From Bacillus sp. FJAT-29814 (GTDB taxonomy: Bacteria; Bacillota; Bacilli; Bacillales; Cytobacillaceae), in NCBI RefSeq assembly GCF_001510715.1, contig NZ_LMTJ01000002.1:310001-374000 (forward strand): a DNA stretch of 64,000 bases. Direction: 5' to 3'. The notes below the pieces were generated by a model that saw nothing but the letters and a program-made list of their open reading frames with translations, searched no databases and was not told the DNA's origin. Below are positions 53,043 through 62,211 of this stretch, one piece after another. Numbering within the stretch: the stretch's first letter is position 1; every line of letters starts with the position of its first letter. Position numbers and translations under genes: made by a program.

Positions 53043-53074
53043 TGTCAACCAATAATTAAATTAAGTTAACAATT
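53043..53074. promoter_or_regulatory. BirA biotin operator of bioB
   Basis: On the minus strand TTGTTAAC, 15 bases, GTTGACA matches the Bacillus BirA box TTGTTAACC-N15-GGTTAACAA closely. A TATAAT lies just upstream (about 53077-53082). Confidence 0.75.
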
Positions 53075-53156
53075 AAATTATAAATCACGCGGACTTATAT
53101 TTAAACAATCTATTATGAACTTTGGCTAAATCAGGAAATTCGGCCTAAGTTAACCC

Positions 53157-53218
53157 AAATCTTCACAACTTCCACACAACTTCCCCCTAACTTCTACACA
53201 ACTATTCTATATTATAAA
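53157..53218 (+). promoter_or_regulatory. PhoP-box-like repeats and -10 of small-RNA unit 2
   Basis: TTCACA (53162), CACACA (53173), CCCCTA (53184) and TACACA (53195) at exact 11-bp steps, each followed by ACTTC or ACTAT. The -10 TATAAA is at 53213-53218, the same register as in copy 1. Confidence 0.55.
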
Positions 53219-53224
53219 AGTAAC

Positions 53225-53309
53225 TTAATTAGGAAATAGGTTCACTCGAACTCATTTCTTAAAACTTCCCATAATTTTGATTGGTGCCGACACCAATCTA
53301 TTTTTTTTG
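53225..53309 (+). ncRNA. Candidate small RNA, copy 2 (about 85 nt)
   Basis: It differs from copy 1 by two substitutions and one inserted base over about 85 nt. Its terminator is GATTGGTG-CCGA-CACCAATC with a T8 run (53279-53308). It lies between divergent bioB and kynU. Confidence 0.55.
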
Positions 53310-53390
53310 TCTTTATTAAATACCTGAGGCTTTGGGATTAGAGAAAGAGTAACAGTGTTAGGAGTATTAAGACTATTCCGAATTATTGTA

Positions 53391-53420
53391 TTGACACTTT
53401 AATATTTTAATTGTTATGAT
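53391..53420 (+). promoter_or_regulatory. SigA-type promoter of the kynurenine operon
   Basis: TTGACA (53391-53396), 18 bp, TATGAT (53415-53420). kynU starts 43 nt downstream with AGGAAGG. Confidence 0.65.
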
Positions 53421-53462
53421 GTCCCATGATAATAGATTGAAAGAAAGAAAGGAAGGAAAAAA

Positions 53463-54749
53463 ATGAGGTCAGAAAAGTTCAATCCAACACTAGATTTTGC
53501 TAGAAAATTGGATAGCAGGGATCCACTCGCTCCGTTTCGACAGGAATTTTACATAAAGCCCAATTCTATTTACATGGACGGGAATTCATTAGGTTTGCTT
53601 TCAAAGCGCGCGGAACGTGCACTGCTGAATTCCTTGGAAGATTGGAAGAACCACGGAATCGACGGCTGGACAAAGGGGAAACAGCCTTGGTTTTACCTGG
53701 CGGAGCAATTGACGGAAAGAATAGCACCGCTCGTGGGGGCAGCTGCGGATGAAATAATTGTAAGCGGTTCCACAACCACCAATCTTCATCAGCTTATTGC
53801 AACTTTCTATAAACCGACTGGGGCAAGGACTAAGATTTTAGCAGATGAATTGAACTTTCCCAGTGATCTATATGCCATGAAAAGCCAGCTTCAATCCCGC
53901 GGTCTTGACCCAAAGGAACATTTGATTCTTGTCAAAAGCCGGGATGGCAGAATCCTCGAAGAAGACGATATCATCGAGGCAATGACCGAAGAGGTTGCGA
54001 TGGTAATCCTACCGACTGTCCTCTATAGGAGCGGTCAAATCCTAGATATGAAACGGTTGACGGCCGAAGCCCATAAACGAAACATTTTAATCGGCTTCGA
54101 TGCCTGCCATTCGATTGGCGCCATTCCTCATTCCTTCAGCGAATGGGATGTTGACTTTGCCTATTGGTGCAACTACAAATACTTGAACGGCGGACCAGGC
54201 GCGGTCGGCGGTTTGTATGTAAACCACAGGCATTTCGGCACTTCTCCGGGCTTGGCCGGCTGGTTCGGCTCCAATAAGGAAAAGCAATTTGACCTTGAGA
54301 TTGAGTTTACGCCAGCAAGCACAGCTGGAGCCTACCAAATCGGCACCCCGCATGTGTTAAGTATGGCACCATTAGTCGGCTCCTTGGAGATTTTCGCTGA
54401 AGCTGGCATCGATCGTATACGAGAAAAATCACTTCAGCTTAACCAGTATATGATGGATTTGATTGAAGTCGAGCTCGCCGATATGGGATTTGTCATCGGC
54501 AATCCAAGGGAAGATTTGCGCCGTGGCGGGCATGTCAGTCTTGAACACAAAGAAGCGGCCCGAATTTGCAAGTCGTTGAAGGAAAACGGCATCATTCCGG
54601 ACTTCCGTTCACCAAACATCATTCGCCTTGCTCCGGTTGCCCTTTATAACACCTATGAGGACGTATGGCAGGTTGTGCAGACTCTCAAAACCATCATGAC
54701 AGAAAAGCAATACGAAAAATTCGTGAATGAGCGCGAGGTCGTTGCATAG
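53463..54749 (+). CDS. kynU: Kynureninase
   Basis: 428 residues, PLP-dependent fold-type I enzyme giving anthranilate and alanine from kynurenine. Family blocks [26 protein letters not shown] and the PLP-Lys in [17 protein letters not shown]. It is the first gene of the operon kynU-permease-kynA-kynB. Confidence 0.95.
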   Translation: MRSEKFNPTLDFARKLDSRDPLAPFRQEFYIKPNSIYMDGNSLGLLSKRAERALLNSLEDWKNHGIDGWTKGKQPWFYLAEQLTERIAPLVGAAADEIIVSGSTTTNLHQLIATFYKPTGARTKILADELNFPSDLYAMKSQLQSRGLDPKEHLILVKSRDGRILEEDDIIEAMTEEVAMVILPTVLYRSGQILDMKRLTAEAHKRNILIGFDACHSIGAIPHSFSEWDVDFAYWCNYKYLNGGPGAVGGLYVNHRHFGTSPGLAGWFGSNKEKQFDLEIEFTPASTAGAYQIGTPHVLSMAPLVGSLEIFAEAGIDRIREKSLQLNQYMMDLIEVELADMGFVIGNPREDLRRGGHVSLEHKEAARICKSLKENGIIPDFRSPNIIRLAPVALYNTYEDVWQVVQTLKTIMTEKQYEKFVNEREVVA

Positions 54750-54805
54750 CAAAACTAAATGGCTATTTTTTTTAAAAAACCTAAGGGGTAGTGGGAGGAA
54801 AGTTT

Positions 54806-56224
54806 ATGGTGAATAAACAAACTCAAGGTCAAAATGGCCCTGGGACTGGACTAAAGCGCGATTTAAGTACGGGGCAGCTAACTATGATTGCAATGGGCTG
54901 TGCCATCGGGACGGGTCTGTTCCTCGGAAGCGGCCTTGCCATTAGTTTGGCAGGTCCCGCGGTATTAATCAGTTACGCTGTTGGGGCCTTTATTGTCTTA
55001 CTGTTGATGGGCTGTTTAGCCGAAATGACGGTTGCTCACCCGTTAACAGGGTCGTTTGGCTTCATTGCTGAAAAGTACATTTCGCCGATGGCAGGTTTTC
55101 TCGTCCGCTATTCCTATTGGATTGCCAATGTCCTCGCCGTCGGTGTTGAGGTAAGTGCGATCGCAATATATATGAATTACTGGTTTCCAGACGTACCGGG
55201 AATCGTGTGGATTTTGCTTTTTGGTGCCGTACTTATTTATGTCAACGCCACTAGTGTCAACACCTTTGCGACCTTTGAATATTGGTTTTCAATGATCAAA
55301 ATTAGTGCGATTGTGATCTTTATCCTTCTTGGCGCTTACGTTTTATTTGGCTCCTCTGCCGGTAGTGAAATGGGACCTGAAACATTGGTTAATGATGGCG
55401 GATTTATTCCTTTTGGCTGGTGGGGAGTCTGGGTTGCCATCTTTATTTCCTTGTTCAGCTTTTTGGGAACAGAGCTCATTGCGGTTACCGCCGGGGAGGC
55501 AAAGGATCCTGACGTTGCCGTACCAAAAGCGCTGAAGGCAACGGTATTCCGCTTGTCTACCTTCTATGTTGTTACCCTTGCCATCATGTTGATGATTGTC
55601 CCTTGGCATTCCGCGGGTGTAGACAAAAGCCCATTCGTAAAAGTAATGGAAATCTTGAATATTCCTGGCGCTTCCGGGATTATGAACTTTATCGTGTTAA
55701 CAGCAGCCTTATCGGCAATGAACAGTCAGCTCTATTCGTCAACGAGAATGATGTACTCCTTATCACAGGCCAAATTTGCGCCCTCTATCTTCGGAAAGGT
55801 CAGTAAAAGAGGCGTACCATTATCTGCCCTCGCTGTTTCAGCTGTAGGCATTATATTGGCAGCCGCTGTCAGTGCGTTATTCCCAGGTACCTCCTATGCG
55901 TTCATGATGGGTATTTCGATGTTCGGTGCCATTTTTACATGGCTGATGGTTTTCATTTCTCATTTATATTTTAGAAAAGCATGGGAAAAATCAGGTGGAC
56001 GCAAGCTACCCGTGAAAATGATGGGCTTCCCGTTTTTAACGATTCTTGGAGCCGTCCTGCTAGTTGCTTTAATGCTGTCCACATGGGTGACTGATTTTAA
56101 AATTCTGCTGCAGTTTGGGGTTCCTTGGTTAATCTTCCTGTCAATCGCTTACTATTTTATCAATAAGAGCAAATCGGCAAACCCGGATTCAACAGTCGGA
56201 CATGTAACAAAAAACATAAAATGA
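54806..56224 (+). CDS. APC-family amino acid permease (tryptophan/kynurenine suggested)
   Basis: About 472 residues from the ATG with GGGAGG upstream. Twelve predicted membrane helices with the amino acid permease block [23 protein letters not shown] near the start and [21 protein letters not shown] in the middle. It lies inside the kyn operon, so tryptophan or kynurenine is the likely substrate. Confidence 0.87.
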   Translation: MVNKQTQGQNGPGTGLKRDLSTGQLTMIAMGCAIGTGLFLGSGLAISLAGPAVLISYAVGAFIVLLLMGCLAEMTVAHPLTGSFGFIAEKYISPMAGFLVRYSYWIANVLAVGVEVSAIAIYMNYWFPDVPGIVWILLFGAVLIYVNATSVNTFATFEYWFSMIKISAIVIFILLGAYVLFGSSAGSEMGPETLVNDGGFIPFGWWGVWVAIFISLFSFLGTELIAVTAGEAKDPDVAVPKALKATVFRLSTFYVVTLAIMLMIVPWHSAGVDKSPFVKVMEILNIPGASGIMNFIVLTAALSAMNSQLYSSTRMMYSLSQAKFAPSIFGKVSKRGVPLSALAVSAVGIILAAAVSALFPGTSYAFMMGISMFGAIFTWLMVFISHLYFRKAWEKSGGRKLPVKMMGFPFLTILGAVLLVALMLSTWVTDFKILLQFGVPWLIFLSIAYYFINKSKSANPDSTVGHVTKNIK

Positions 56225-56240
56225 GAGGAGGCCAAGTGAA

Positions 56241-57104
56241 ATGGAAAAGAAGGATACAGAAAGCCGTGAACAAAACAAGACATTAGGCCCCGAACATGAA
56301 ATTCAAACCGATTTAAAAAAAGAAATGTCATATGGTGATTACCTTCATCTTGAACAGATATTTTCAAGCCAACATCGGCTTTCGGATCACCACGATGAGA
56401 TGCTATTTATCATCATTCATCAGACAAGTGAACTATGGATGAAGTTGATTTTGCATGAGCTAGAGGCTGCCATTGCGTGCATTCTCCGTAACGATTTAGA
56501 ACCGTCGTTTAAAATGCTGTCGCGTGTCTCACGGATTCAACAGCAGTTAATCCAATCATGGAATGTGCTGACAACAATGACACCGGCCGATTATATGCAG
56601 TTCCGTGATAAACTTGGTCATTCCTCCGGCTTCCAATCCTATCAGAACCGGCTAATCGAATTTGCTTTAGGCCAAAAAAATGCGCACACGCTTGCCGTTT
56701 ACAAGCATAAGTTCAACTTGTATGAGCGGATGAACGCAGCTTTGCATGAACCAAGTATCTATGATGCCGCTATCACAGCCCTCGCCGCTCACGGATTGCC
56801 GGTTGATGAGACAGTGCTGAAACGTGATTGGTCTCAGGTCTATGAACCGAACCTAAGTGTCGAGGAGGCATGGCTGACAGTTTATCGGAATACCGAAAAA
56901 TATTGGGATTTATACGAGCTCGCTGAAAAGCTTGTGGATGTCGGCAATCAGCAGCAGCTTTGGCGATTTAACCATATGACCACGGTCGAAAGGATTATTG
57001 GCCATAAGAAGGGCACGGGCGGATCTTCCGGAGTGACCTATTTAAAACGGGTGGTCGACCAGCAATTTTTCCCGGAGCTGTTGAGCCTGAGGACAAAGCT
57101 GTAA
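56241..57104 (+). CDS. kynA: Tryptophan 2,3-dioxygenase
   Basis: 287 residues, haem enzyme opening the indole ring. [38 protein letters not shown] (haem pocket), [21 protein letters not shown] and the final [24 protein letters not shown] are present. RBS AGAGGAGG. The order with kynU and kynB gives tryptophan to anthranilate. Confidence 0.95.
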   Translation: MEKKDTESREQNKTLGPEHEIQTDLKKEMSYGDYLHLEQIFSSQHRLSDHHDEMLFIIIHQTSELWMKLILHELEAAIACILRNDLEPSFKMLSRVSRIQQQLIQSWNVLTTMTPADYMQFRDKLGHSSGFQSYQNRLIEFALGQKNAHTLAVYKHKFNLYERMNAALHEPSIYDAAITALAAHGLPVDETVLKRDWSQVYEPNLSVEEAWLTVYRNTEKYWDLYELAEKLVDVGNQQQLWRFNHMTTVERIIGHKKGTGGSSGVTYLKRVVDQQFFPELLSLRTKL

Positions 57105-57139
57105 TACACTTAGGGTATCTAGGTTTGGAGGCTGGTTTT

Positions 57140-57766
57140 ATGAAAAAATGGATCGATATTTCACAGCGGCTGGACAATCAGGTTCCTGTCTGGCCGGGCG
57201 ATACCCCTTTCAGCTACAAAGTGAGCTGGAGCAAGGAGGAAAGCGGGTCGGTGAATGTCGGAGAAGTAACGATGAGTGTCCATACCGGCACTCATATTGA
57301 TGCGCCGTTTCATTTTGATAATGATGGAGAAAGAGTCATTGATTTGGATATTGAGTTGTATATTGGGCCAGCGCGGGTAATTTATGTTCCGAATGTGTCG
57401 AGTATCGGTGTGAAGGAATTGGCCGGTGTTGATTTGGATGGAGTAACGCGACTGTTGATTAAGACGGAAGCTTGGAAAGATCGTGGAGGGTTTCCTGATT
57501 CAATTCCCCCGATTGAACCGGAGCTAGCGGAGTTTCTTGCGGGTTACGGCGTGCGGCTGCTCGGGCTTGATTTGCCGTCAGTGGACGCCTTGGACAGTAA
57601 GGAACTGTTGGCGCACCATGAACTAAGCCGGTTTGGGATTCATATTCTAGAGGGATTGGTGTTGGACGGTATTGAGCCGGGAGATTATGAATTGGCTGCC
57701 TTGCCGCTTCCGTTGGCGGAGGCTGATGGCAGTCCAGTGCGAGCGGTGATTCGGAAATTGGAATAA
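57140..57766 (+). CDS. kynB: Kynurenine formamidase (cyclase-like)
   Basis: 208 residues from the ATG with GGAGG upstream. The metal-binding motif HTGTHIDAPFHF (HxGTHxDxPxH) lies at about residues 46-57. It hydrolyses N-formylkynurenine. Last gene of the kyn operon. Confidence 0.93.
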   Translation: MKKWIDISQRLDNQVPVWPGDTPFSYKVSWSKEESGSVNVGEVTMSVHTGTHIDAPFHFDNDGERVIDLDIELYIGPARVIYVPNVSSIGVKELAGVDLDGVTRLLIKTEAWKDRGGFPDSIPPIEPELAEFLAGYGVRLLGLDLPSVDALDSKELLAHHELSRFGIHILEGLVLDGIEPGDYELAALPLPLAEADGSPVRAVIRKLE

Positions 57767-57833
57767 ACCTTAACTTTTGTTAATGGCCTATTGATATAGA
57801 GACCAGTTTAAAAGGGGAACTTCTTATTATACC

Positions 57834-58018
57834 GGTAGCCAATCAGCTTTATTGGCTACCCTTTTTCATCTTTCTCATTGTGTTCGGTAGCCAATCGCCT
57901 CTATTGGCTACCCATCTTCCTTTTTTTCATTGCGCCCAGTCGCCAATCGCATCAATTGGCTACCCATCTTCCCTTTTATCATTGCGTTCGGTCGCCAATC
58001 CCATCAAAGCCCAATTTT
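57834..58018. repeat. Tandem hairpin array 2 (three units plus half, 52 bp period)
   Basis: Inverted repeats of the form GGTAGCCAAT-N7-ATTGGCTACC start at 57834, 57886 and 57938, with a left half-unit at 57990, exactly 52 bp apart. Linkers read about CATCTTCCTTTTTTTCATTG. The 350-bp gap between kynB and the MurG-like gene holds nothing else recognised. Confidence 0.88.
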
Positions 58019-58116
58019 CGGAATAAGGTATTACCTCTACTTTTCTCATAAAAAATGCTCCCCTTCCGGTACAACAACTTTAATCCTTGATTCCCACTAA
58101 AAACATGCCGATTTCA

Positions 58117-59181
58117 TCATGTATAGCGATTTATTTCATCTACCAGCGTTTGCAGGGCCTTCCCTTGCGGTGAGGATGCCATTGACGCACGAATTCCCCC
58201 GCTCCTCTGCTCAAGCGTGTCTATATGCTGAAGCAGCGAATCGCCCGAAAGCCTTTCTTCTTCCAACGTGAGCGAAAACCCCTTTTCCGCGAATGCTTTG
58301 GCATTTAAAATTTGGTCGCCCCGGCTTTGCTGCAAACCCAATGGGATAATCAGCATTGGAATCTTTAATGCTAAAAATTCAAAAATCGCGTTCGACCCGC
58401 CTCTAGTAATTACAAGGTCTGTTGCCGCCAAAATATCAGGCAGTTCATCATGCACATATTCAAATTGTTTGTAGCCAGAGACACCTTCCAAGCTTTGGTC
58501 GAGATTGTTTTTTCCGCACAAATGGACGATTTGATACTTTGCCGAAAGCTGCCCCAAAACATCCCTGACCGCTTCATTAATTTTTCTGGCGCCCAAGCTG
58601 CCGCCCATAATCGTTAAAATCGGCAGCCCTCCATGGAAGCCGAGAAATCTTCGACCTTTCTCCGCAGACCCAGCCAGCACTTCCTTCCGAATCGGCGAAC
58701 CAATCGCCACTGCCTTACCCTTTGGAAAAAATTTCACTGTCTCATCAAAGGAAGTGAAGATCTTTGTCGCAAACCGCTGTGAAATTTTATTAGCCAGTCC
58801 TGGTGTCATATCGCTCTCATGAATGAAAATCGGGATCTTTAAAGACCGCGCTGCGACAATCACAGGAACGGAGACAAACCCGCCTTTGGAGAACACCAAA
58901 TCAGGCTTTAGTTTTTTTAAAATTCTTCGCGCGTCCAGGCATCCTTTCAGTACTCTGAACACATCAACGACATTTTCAAAGTCGATATATCTCCTTAGTT
59001 TCCCGCTGCTAATGCTATGATAGGGGATCTGGATTTTTTCGATTAATTCCTTTTCAATGCCTTTTTTCGATCCAATGTATTGAATATTCCAGTCATTTCG
59101 GATTTCACTGATTATCGCCAAATTGGGGGTCACGTGACCGGCCGAGCCCCCGCCGGTGAACACAATCGTTTTCTTCGACAT
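58117..59181 (-). CDS. MurG-like UDP-GlcNAc:undecaprenyl-PP-MurNAc-pentapeptide transferase
   Basis: 354 residues from the ATG with AGGAGG upstream. GT-B fold: N-terminal TGGGSAGHVTPNLAI, VFSKGGFVSVPV and the UDP-binding HESDMTPGLAN and ITRGGSNAIFEFLALKIPMLIIPL motifs. It catalyses lipid II formation. It stands outside a dcw cluster, so it may be a second MurG or the only one. Confidence 0.85.
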   Translation of the reverse strand: MSKKTIVFTGGGSAGHVTPNLAIISEIRNDWNIQYIGSKKGIEKELIEKIQIPYHSISSGKLRRYIDFENVVDVFRVLKGCLDARRILKKLKPDLVFSKGGFVSVPVIVAARSLKIPIFIHESDMTPGLANKISQRFATKIFTSFDETVKFFPKGKAVAIGSPIRKEVLAGSAEKGRRFLGFHGGLPILTIMGGSLGARKINEAVRDVLGQLSAKYQIVHLCGKNNLDQSLEGVSGYKQFEYVHDELPDILAATDLVITRGGSNAIFEFLALKIPMLIIPLGLQQSRGDQILNAKAFAEKGFSLTLEEERLSGDSLLQHIDTLEQRSGGIRASMASSPQGKALQTLVDEINRYT

Positions 59182-59344
59182 ACTGCCTCCTAAAAAGCCC
59201 AACATAATAAGATAATTATATGTATTTCGGGCTGGCAATACCATTTTTTCTTTTTAATTATTTTACGATAATTCCATGCTTGTCCCTAACAAAATATTCC
59301 GAACCGAATACATTATATTATCCTCACTAAAGGAGGTGATGGGT

Positions 59345-59452
59345 ATGTCAGGCTATGGTGGTGGATACGGCGGCTCAATGAGTTTTGTGCTGATTGTCGT
59401 TCTGTTTATCCTATTGATTATTGTAGGAACTCAGTTTATGGGCGGCTACTAA
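59345..59452 (+). CDS. YjcZ-family small sporulation protein
   Basis: 35 residues: Gly/Tyr-rich N-terminus (SGYGGGYGG), one membrane helix ([15 protein letters not shown]), and a FMGGY end. Strong AAAGGAGGTGATG site. The family is common in Bacillus spores. Confidence 0.85.
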   Translation: MSGYGGGYGGSMSFVLIVVLFILLIIVGTQFMGGY

Positions 59453-59486
59453 TTTTTGGACAACCCTCCTTATCCGAATCGGTTTT

Positions 59487-59514
59487 GAAGCGTGGATGCC
59501 ACGCTTCCTTTTTT
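59487..59514 (+). terminator. Terminator of the YjcZ gene
   Basis: GAAGCGTGG and CCACGCTTC with T6. Confidence 0.85.
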
Positions 59515-59520
59515 CATATC

Positions 59521-59556
59521 AAAAGACCAAATCCTCCGCCAGATTTGGTCTTTTTT
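59521..59556. terminator. Terminator of the VWA-like gene
   Basis: AAAAGACCAAATC and GATTTGGTCTTTT with A and T runs for both strands. Confidence 0.8.
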
Positions 59557-59558
59557 AT

Positions 59559-59966
59559 CTAAGCTACTTTAATCGCCTTGCCGAACGGTACCCTTGGCAA
59601 AAATTCACCTGGGACTAGCCAAAACATTTCGTAATCGACCTCGATTTCCTCTGAAAAAAAGCCGGTGACATCGGTAATATAAAACAGCGTATCCACCTTT
59701 TCTTCTGCAGCCCACTCAAGTACTAATGTATAAGAAGATTTCCCGTGATTATGGTACTGAATTGAATCACTTTTGATTGGAGAAATGCTTCTAATTTTAA
59801 AATCTGCTTGAACCAAGATCGTATCAGGTTTAACTGTTTCAAACAGTTTCACTATGTTATTAATGAGAATGGTTGGCGCCTCACTGCTGGAAGTATCAAC
59901 TGCCAAAGCAACCTTTTTATCCTGGCGTTCTTGAATCATCGAAAGGATCCTTTTATGCCATTTCAA
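59559..59966 (-). CDS. Lone VWA-like (DUF2201 C-terminal) domain protein
   Basis: 135 residues. ALAVDTSSSEAPTILI (VWA-like DxSxS), DTILVQADFKI, YITDVTGFF and FWLVPGEFLPRVPFGKAIKV match the C-terminal VWA-like half of DUF2201-type proteins. The metallopeptidase-like N-terminal half that usually precedes it is missing here and no upstream coding remnant was seen. It is a remnant or a free-standing adaptor. Confidence 0.65.
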   Translation of the reverse strand: MKWHKRILSMIQERQDKKVALAVDTSSSEAPTILINNIVKLFETVKPDTILVQADFKIRSISPIKSDSIQYHNHGKSSYTLVLEWAAEEKVDTLFYITDVTGFFSEEIEVDYEMFWLVPGEFLPRVPFGKAIKVA

Positions 59967-60218
59967 GACCGTTTCCCCCTTTGCTTTATTGAGCGAGCGC
60001 TATTATTTTCGGTAAGAAACAGCACGTTTATGATTGGATAATTGCGGCAGAGGCATTTTTATTATTAATTAAAAATTGGTTGGCGGAAATAATATATAAG
60101 ATATTCCCTCCACCCCTTTTTAAAAATCGGTTATCTCATTACAATAGAATTACCAAGGAATTACAGGGGTGGACTTGATGGATTTAAAATTGTATTCGAT
60201 ACTATGGGAAGAGTTATA

Positions 60219-60638
60219 ATGCATCCAATTACAGTGATTGAAACGATTAGCACTGTCTTCATGGTGATGTTCCTAATTGGAGTTGCTTTTATTGTTCCGA
60301 AGAGGTTTCGAAAAATTGGCTTGTTGCTGGCAGCTACAGTGATCTTCAGTATGGGGTTATTTTTTGCTGTACGGCCCTTTTGGATTGATTATCGTGTCGG
60401 CATAAAAACAGAACAGCTTAATCAATACTTGGCGGAAAAATACCCAAATGAAACGTGGGAGATTCGGCGCAAAGAAGGCCGGCAGTATAATCCATATCAT
60501 CTTGATGTCAAATTTGAAAATGAGCCAGGATGGGTTTATACCTATTTTGTGGAGGATTCAATGATCTCACAGCTTGGTCTGAGCGTCCCGAACGAACAGA
60601 TGCCGAATGATGGGAAACACTATGAACCAAGGGAATAG
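60219..60638 (+). CDS. Hypothetical membrane-anchored protein
   Basis: 139 residues from the ATG with GGAAGAG upstream. Two hydrophobic segments (about 9-30 and 36-55), then an external domain with KTEQLNQYLAEKYPNETWEIRRKEG and a conserved-looking NPYHLDVKFENEPGWVYTYFV. No family was recognised. Confidence 0.65.
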   Translation: MHPITVIETISTVFMVMFLIGVAFIVPKRFRKIGLLLAATVIFSMGLFFAVRPFWIDYRVGIKTEQLNQYLAEKYPNETWEIRRKEGRQYNPYHLDVKFENEPGWVYTYFVEDSMISQLGLSVPNEQMPNDGKHYEPRE

Positions 60639-60646
60639 TATAAATT

Positions 60647-60676
60647 GGGGACGTCCTTGCCTGGACGTCCCCTTTT
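60647..60676. terminator. Terminator shared by two convergent genes
   Basis: GGGGACGTCC and GGACGTCCCC with TTTT on the plus strand. Confidence 0.8.
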
Positions 60677-60679
60677 GGC

Positions 60680-60973
60680 TTATAGCGGTTTCCTACCGCA
60701 GGTAAAGGTAGTTTTGAATTTCATAAAGTCATACATAAGCGCAGCTTTTCTGCCTTTATCAGTGTGTCTGTTTCGTCTGTGGTAGAGGCAATCCATGAAT
60801 TCGAAATCGCATTGACAAGGATGGACCCCGGCTTTTAGACAAAGGTCATGGCGGCGGCAGCAATCGTCTACATCATTAATTGGGGCTCCCGGCCCGCTAC
60901 AGCCCGGCCCTCACCAGCGGTAGCCGGGAAAAATGCAAAGGCCAAAGGGATTTCTTCTTCCGCCAGATTCCAT
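60680..60973 (-). pseudogene. Phospholipase A2-like gene with an in-frame TGA
   Basis: A 97-codon frame starts at the ATG (60973) with GGGAGG upstream and ends at TAA (60680). Codon 21 is TGA (60913-60911), where relatives have a Cys in the FPGYRW-C-GPGCSGPGAP block. After it come NDVDDCCRRHDLC (PLA2 active-site His-Asp) and CQCDFEFMDCL. Apart from the TGA the frame is intact to the C-terminus. Confidence 0.75.
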
Positions 60974-61124
60974 GATTAGCACCTCCCTGCTCATTTTTCA
61001 AGTATTTATACTACTAAAATATGTACAGGCTTAGAAAATGCAATGGAGATTAGACTATTTTTGAAAAGGAATGTTTGTTCGCCAAAAAACCGCCTGGTAT
61101 TTTTCCAGGCGGTTCTGCTTTAAC

Positions 61125-62162
61125 TCAAATATTACTTACCAAATTTCGTCCCTTTTCCTTCGACCGGTATAGTCCTTTATCGACCCTGTTTAAGATTGTA
61201 TCCATGCTGTCCCCTTGGTGATAGCCAGTAACACCAAAACTGCAGGTAATTCTTCCGGAACCGACGAAGTCATGGGAAGCGATGATTTTACGATAATACT
61301 CTGCCAACCCGATGGCTTCATGGCTTATCGTATCCGTAATAACGATAAATTCCTCGCCCCCCCAACGGCCAAATAGGTCGCCCGGAGCAAGGTTATCCTT
61401 AATAATTCCAGCTAATTCGATTAACACCGAATCCCCTATCTTATGGCCATAGCGGTCATTAATACATTTAAAATAATCGATGTCGAAAAAAATAATCGAA
61501 AACGACTTGTCCGTTTGTTTGGACTCCCTCAGCTTTATTTCAAGCCACGCGTCAATCTGATGGCGATTCGCAATTCCGGTCAGCGAATCGAGATAGGCAT
61601 GTTTCTTTACTAATTCCACTTCTGTATATGCCTTAAATAAATATTGAGTGAAATATAGAACAATAATATAAACCAAATTTGCAAAATAAAATTGTGAAAG
61701 GGAATCAACTGACTTCGATGGCAGCTGACCGATAAACAGCATCCCGATGATAAAAGTACAGGCAAAGATAAAACTGGAAAAATAAATCCCCCGTTTTGGG
61801 CCTAAGGTAAAAAAGATAAACGTTAAATACAAAGGGGTCCAGATAATAAAATCACCCAAGTCCCCGCCGCCGGATTTAATCATATCATTGTAGATGACAT
61901 CGAATACGGTGGAAACATGAAAAAAACTGATCAATAGTAGGTTGGAATACTCACTAAAACGAACAAAACGATTTTTGTACAATAGAACCCAACTGAACAG
62001 AAACCAGATGAAAAGAGTGCTATTTACAATAGCATCAAATTTGTCTTCCACGAACAAATTTTGCAGTATCGTGTTCAACGTTAACGCGAAAAGAATAAAC
62101 GGCACAACCCATAGATAAATGCTACGTTTTAAGTCGGATAATGATTTTCCCGTTTTTCCCAT
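61125..62162 (-). CDS. Membrane diguanylate cyclase (GGDEF)
   Basis: 345 residues from the ATG with GGGAGAG; a TTG 15 bases upstream is in frame. About six membrane helices in the first 180 residues, then a GGDEF domain with intact RWGGEEF (about 276) and the KHAYLDSLTGIANRH entry. It makes c-di-GMP. The 5' leader carries a c-di-GMP-I riboswitch, so it is probably feedback controlled. Confidence 0.9.
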   Translation of the reverse strand: MGKTGKSLSDLKRSIYLWVVPFILFALTLNTILQNLFVEDKFDAIVNSTLFIWFLFSWVLLYKNRFVRFSEYSNLLLISFFHVSTVFDVIYNDMIKSGGGDLGDFIIWTPLYLTFIFFTLGPKRGIYFSSFIFACTFIIGMLFIGQLPSKSVDSLSQFYFANLVYIIVLYFTQYLFKAYTEVELVKKHAYLDSLTGIANRHQIDAWLEIKLRESKQTDKSFSIIFFDIDYFKCINDRYGHKIGDSVLIELAGIIKDNLAPGDLFGRWGGEEFIVITDTISHEAIGLAEYYRKIIASHDFVGSGRITCSFGVTGYHQGDSMDTILNRVDKGLYRSKEKGRNLVSNI

Positions 62163-62211
62163 AATTTTCTCTCCCAACTAATCTTGATCGATTAGTCCCG
62201 CCTGATTGCTC

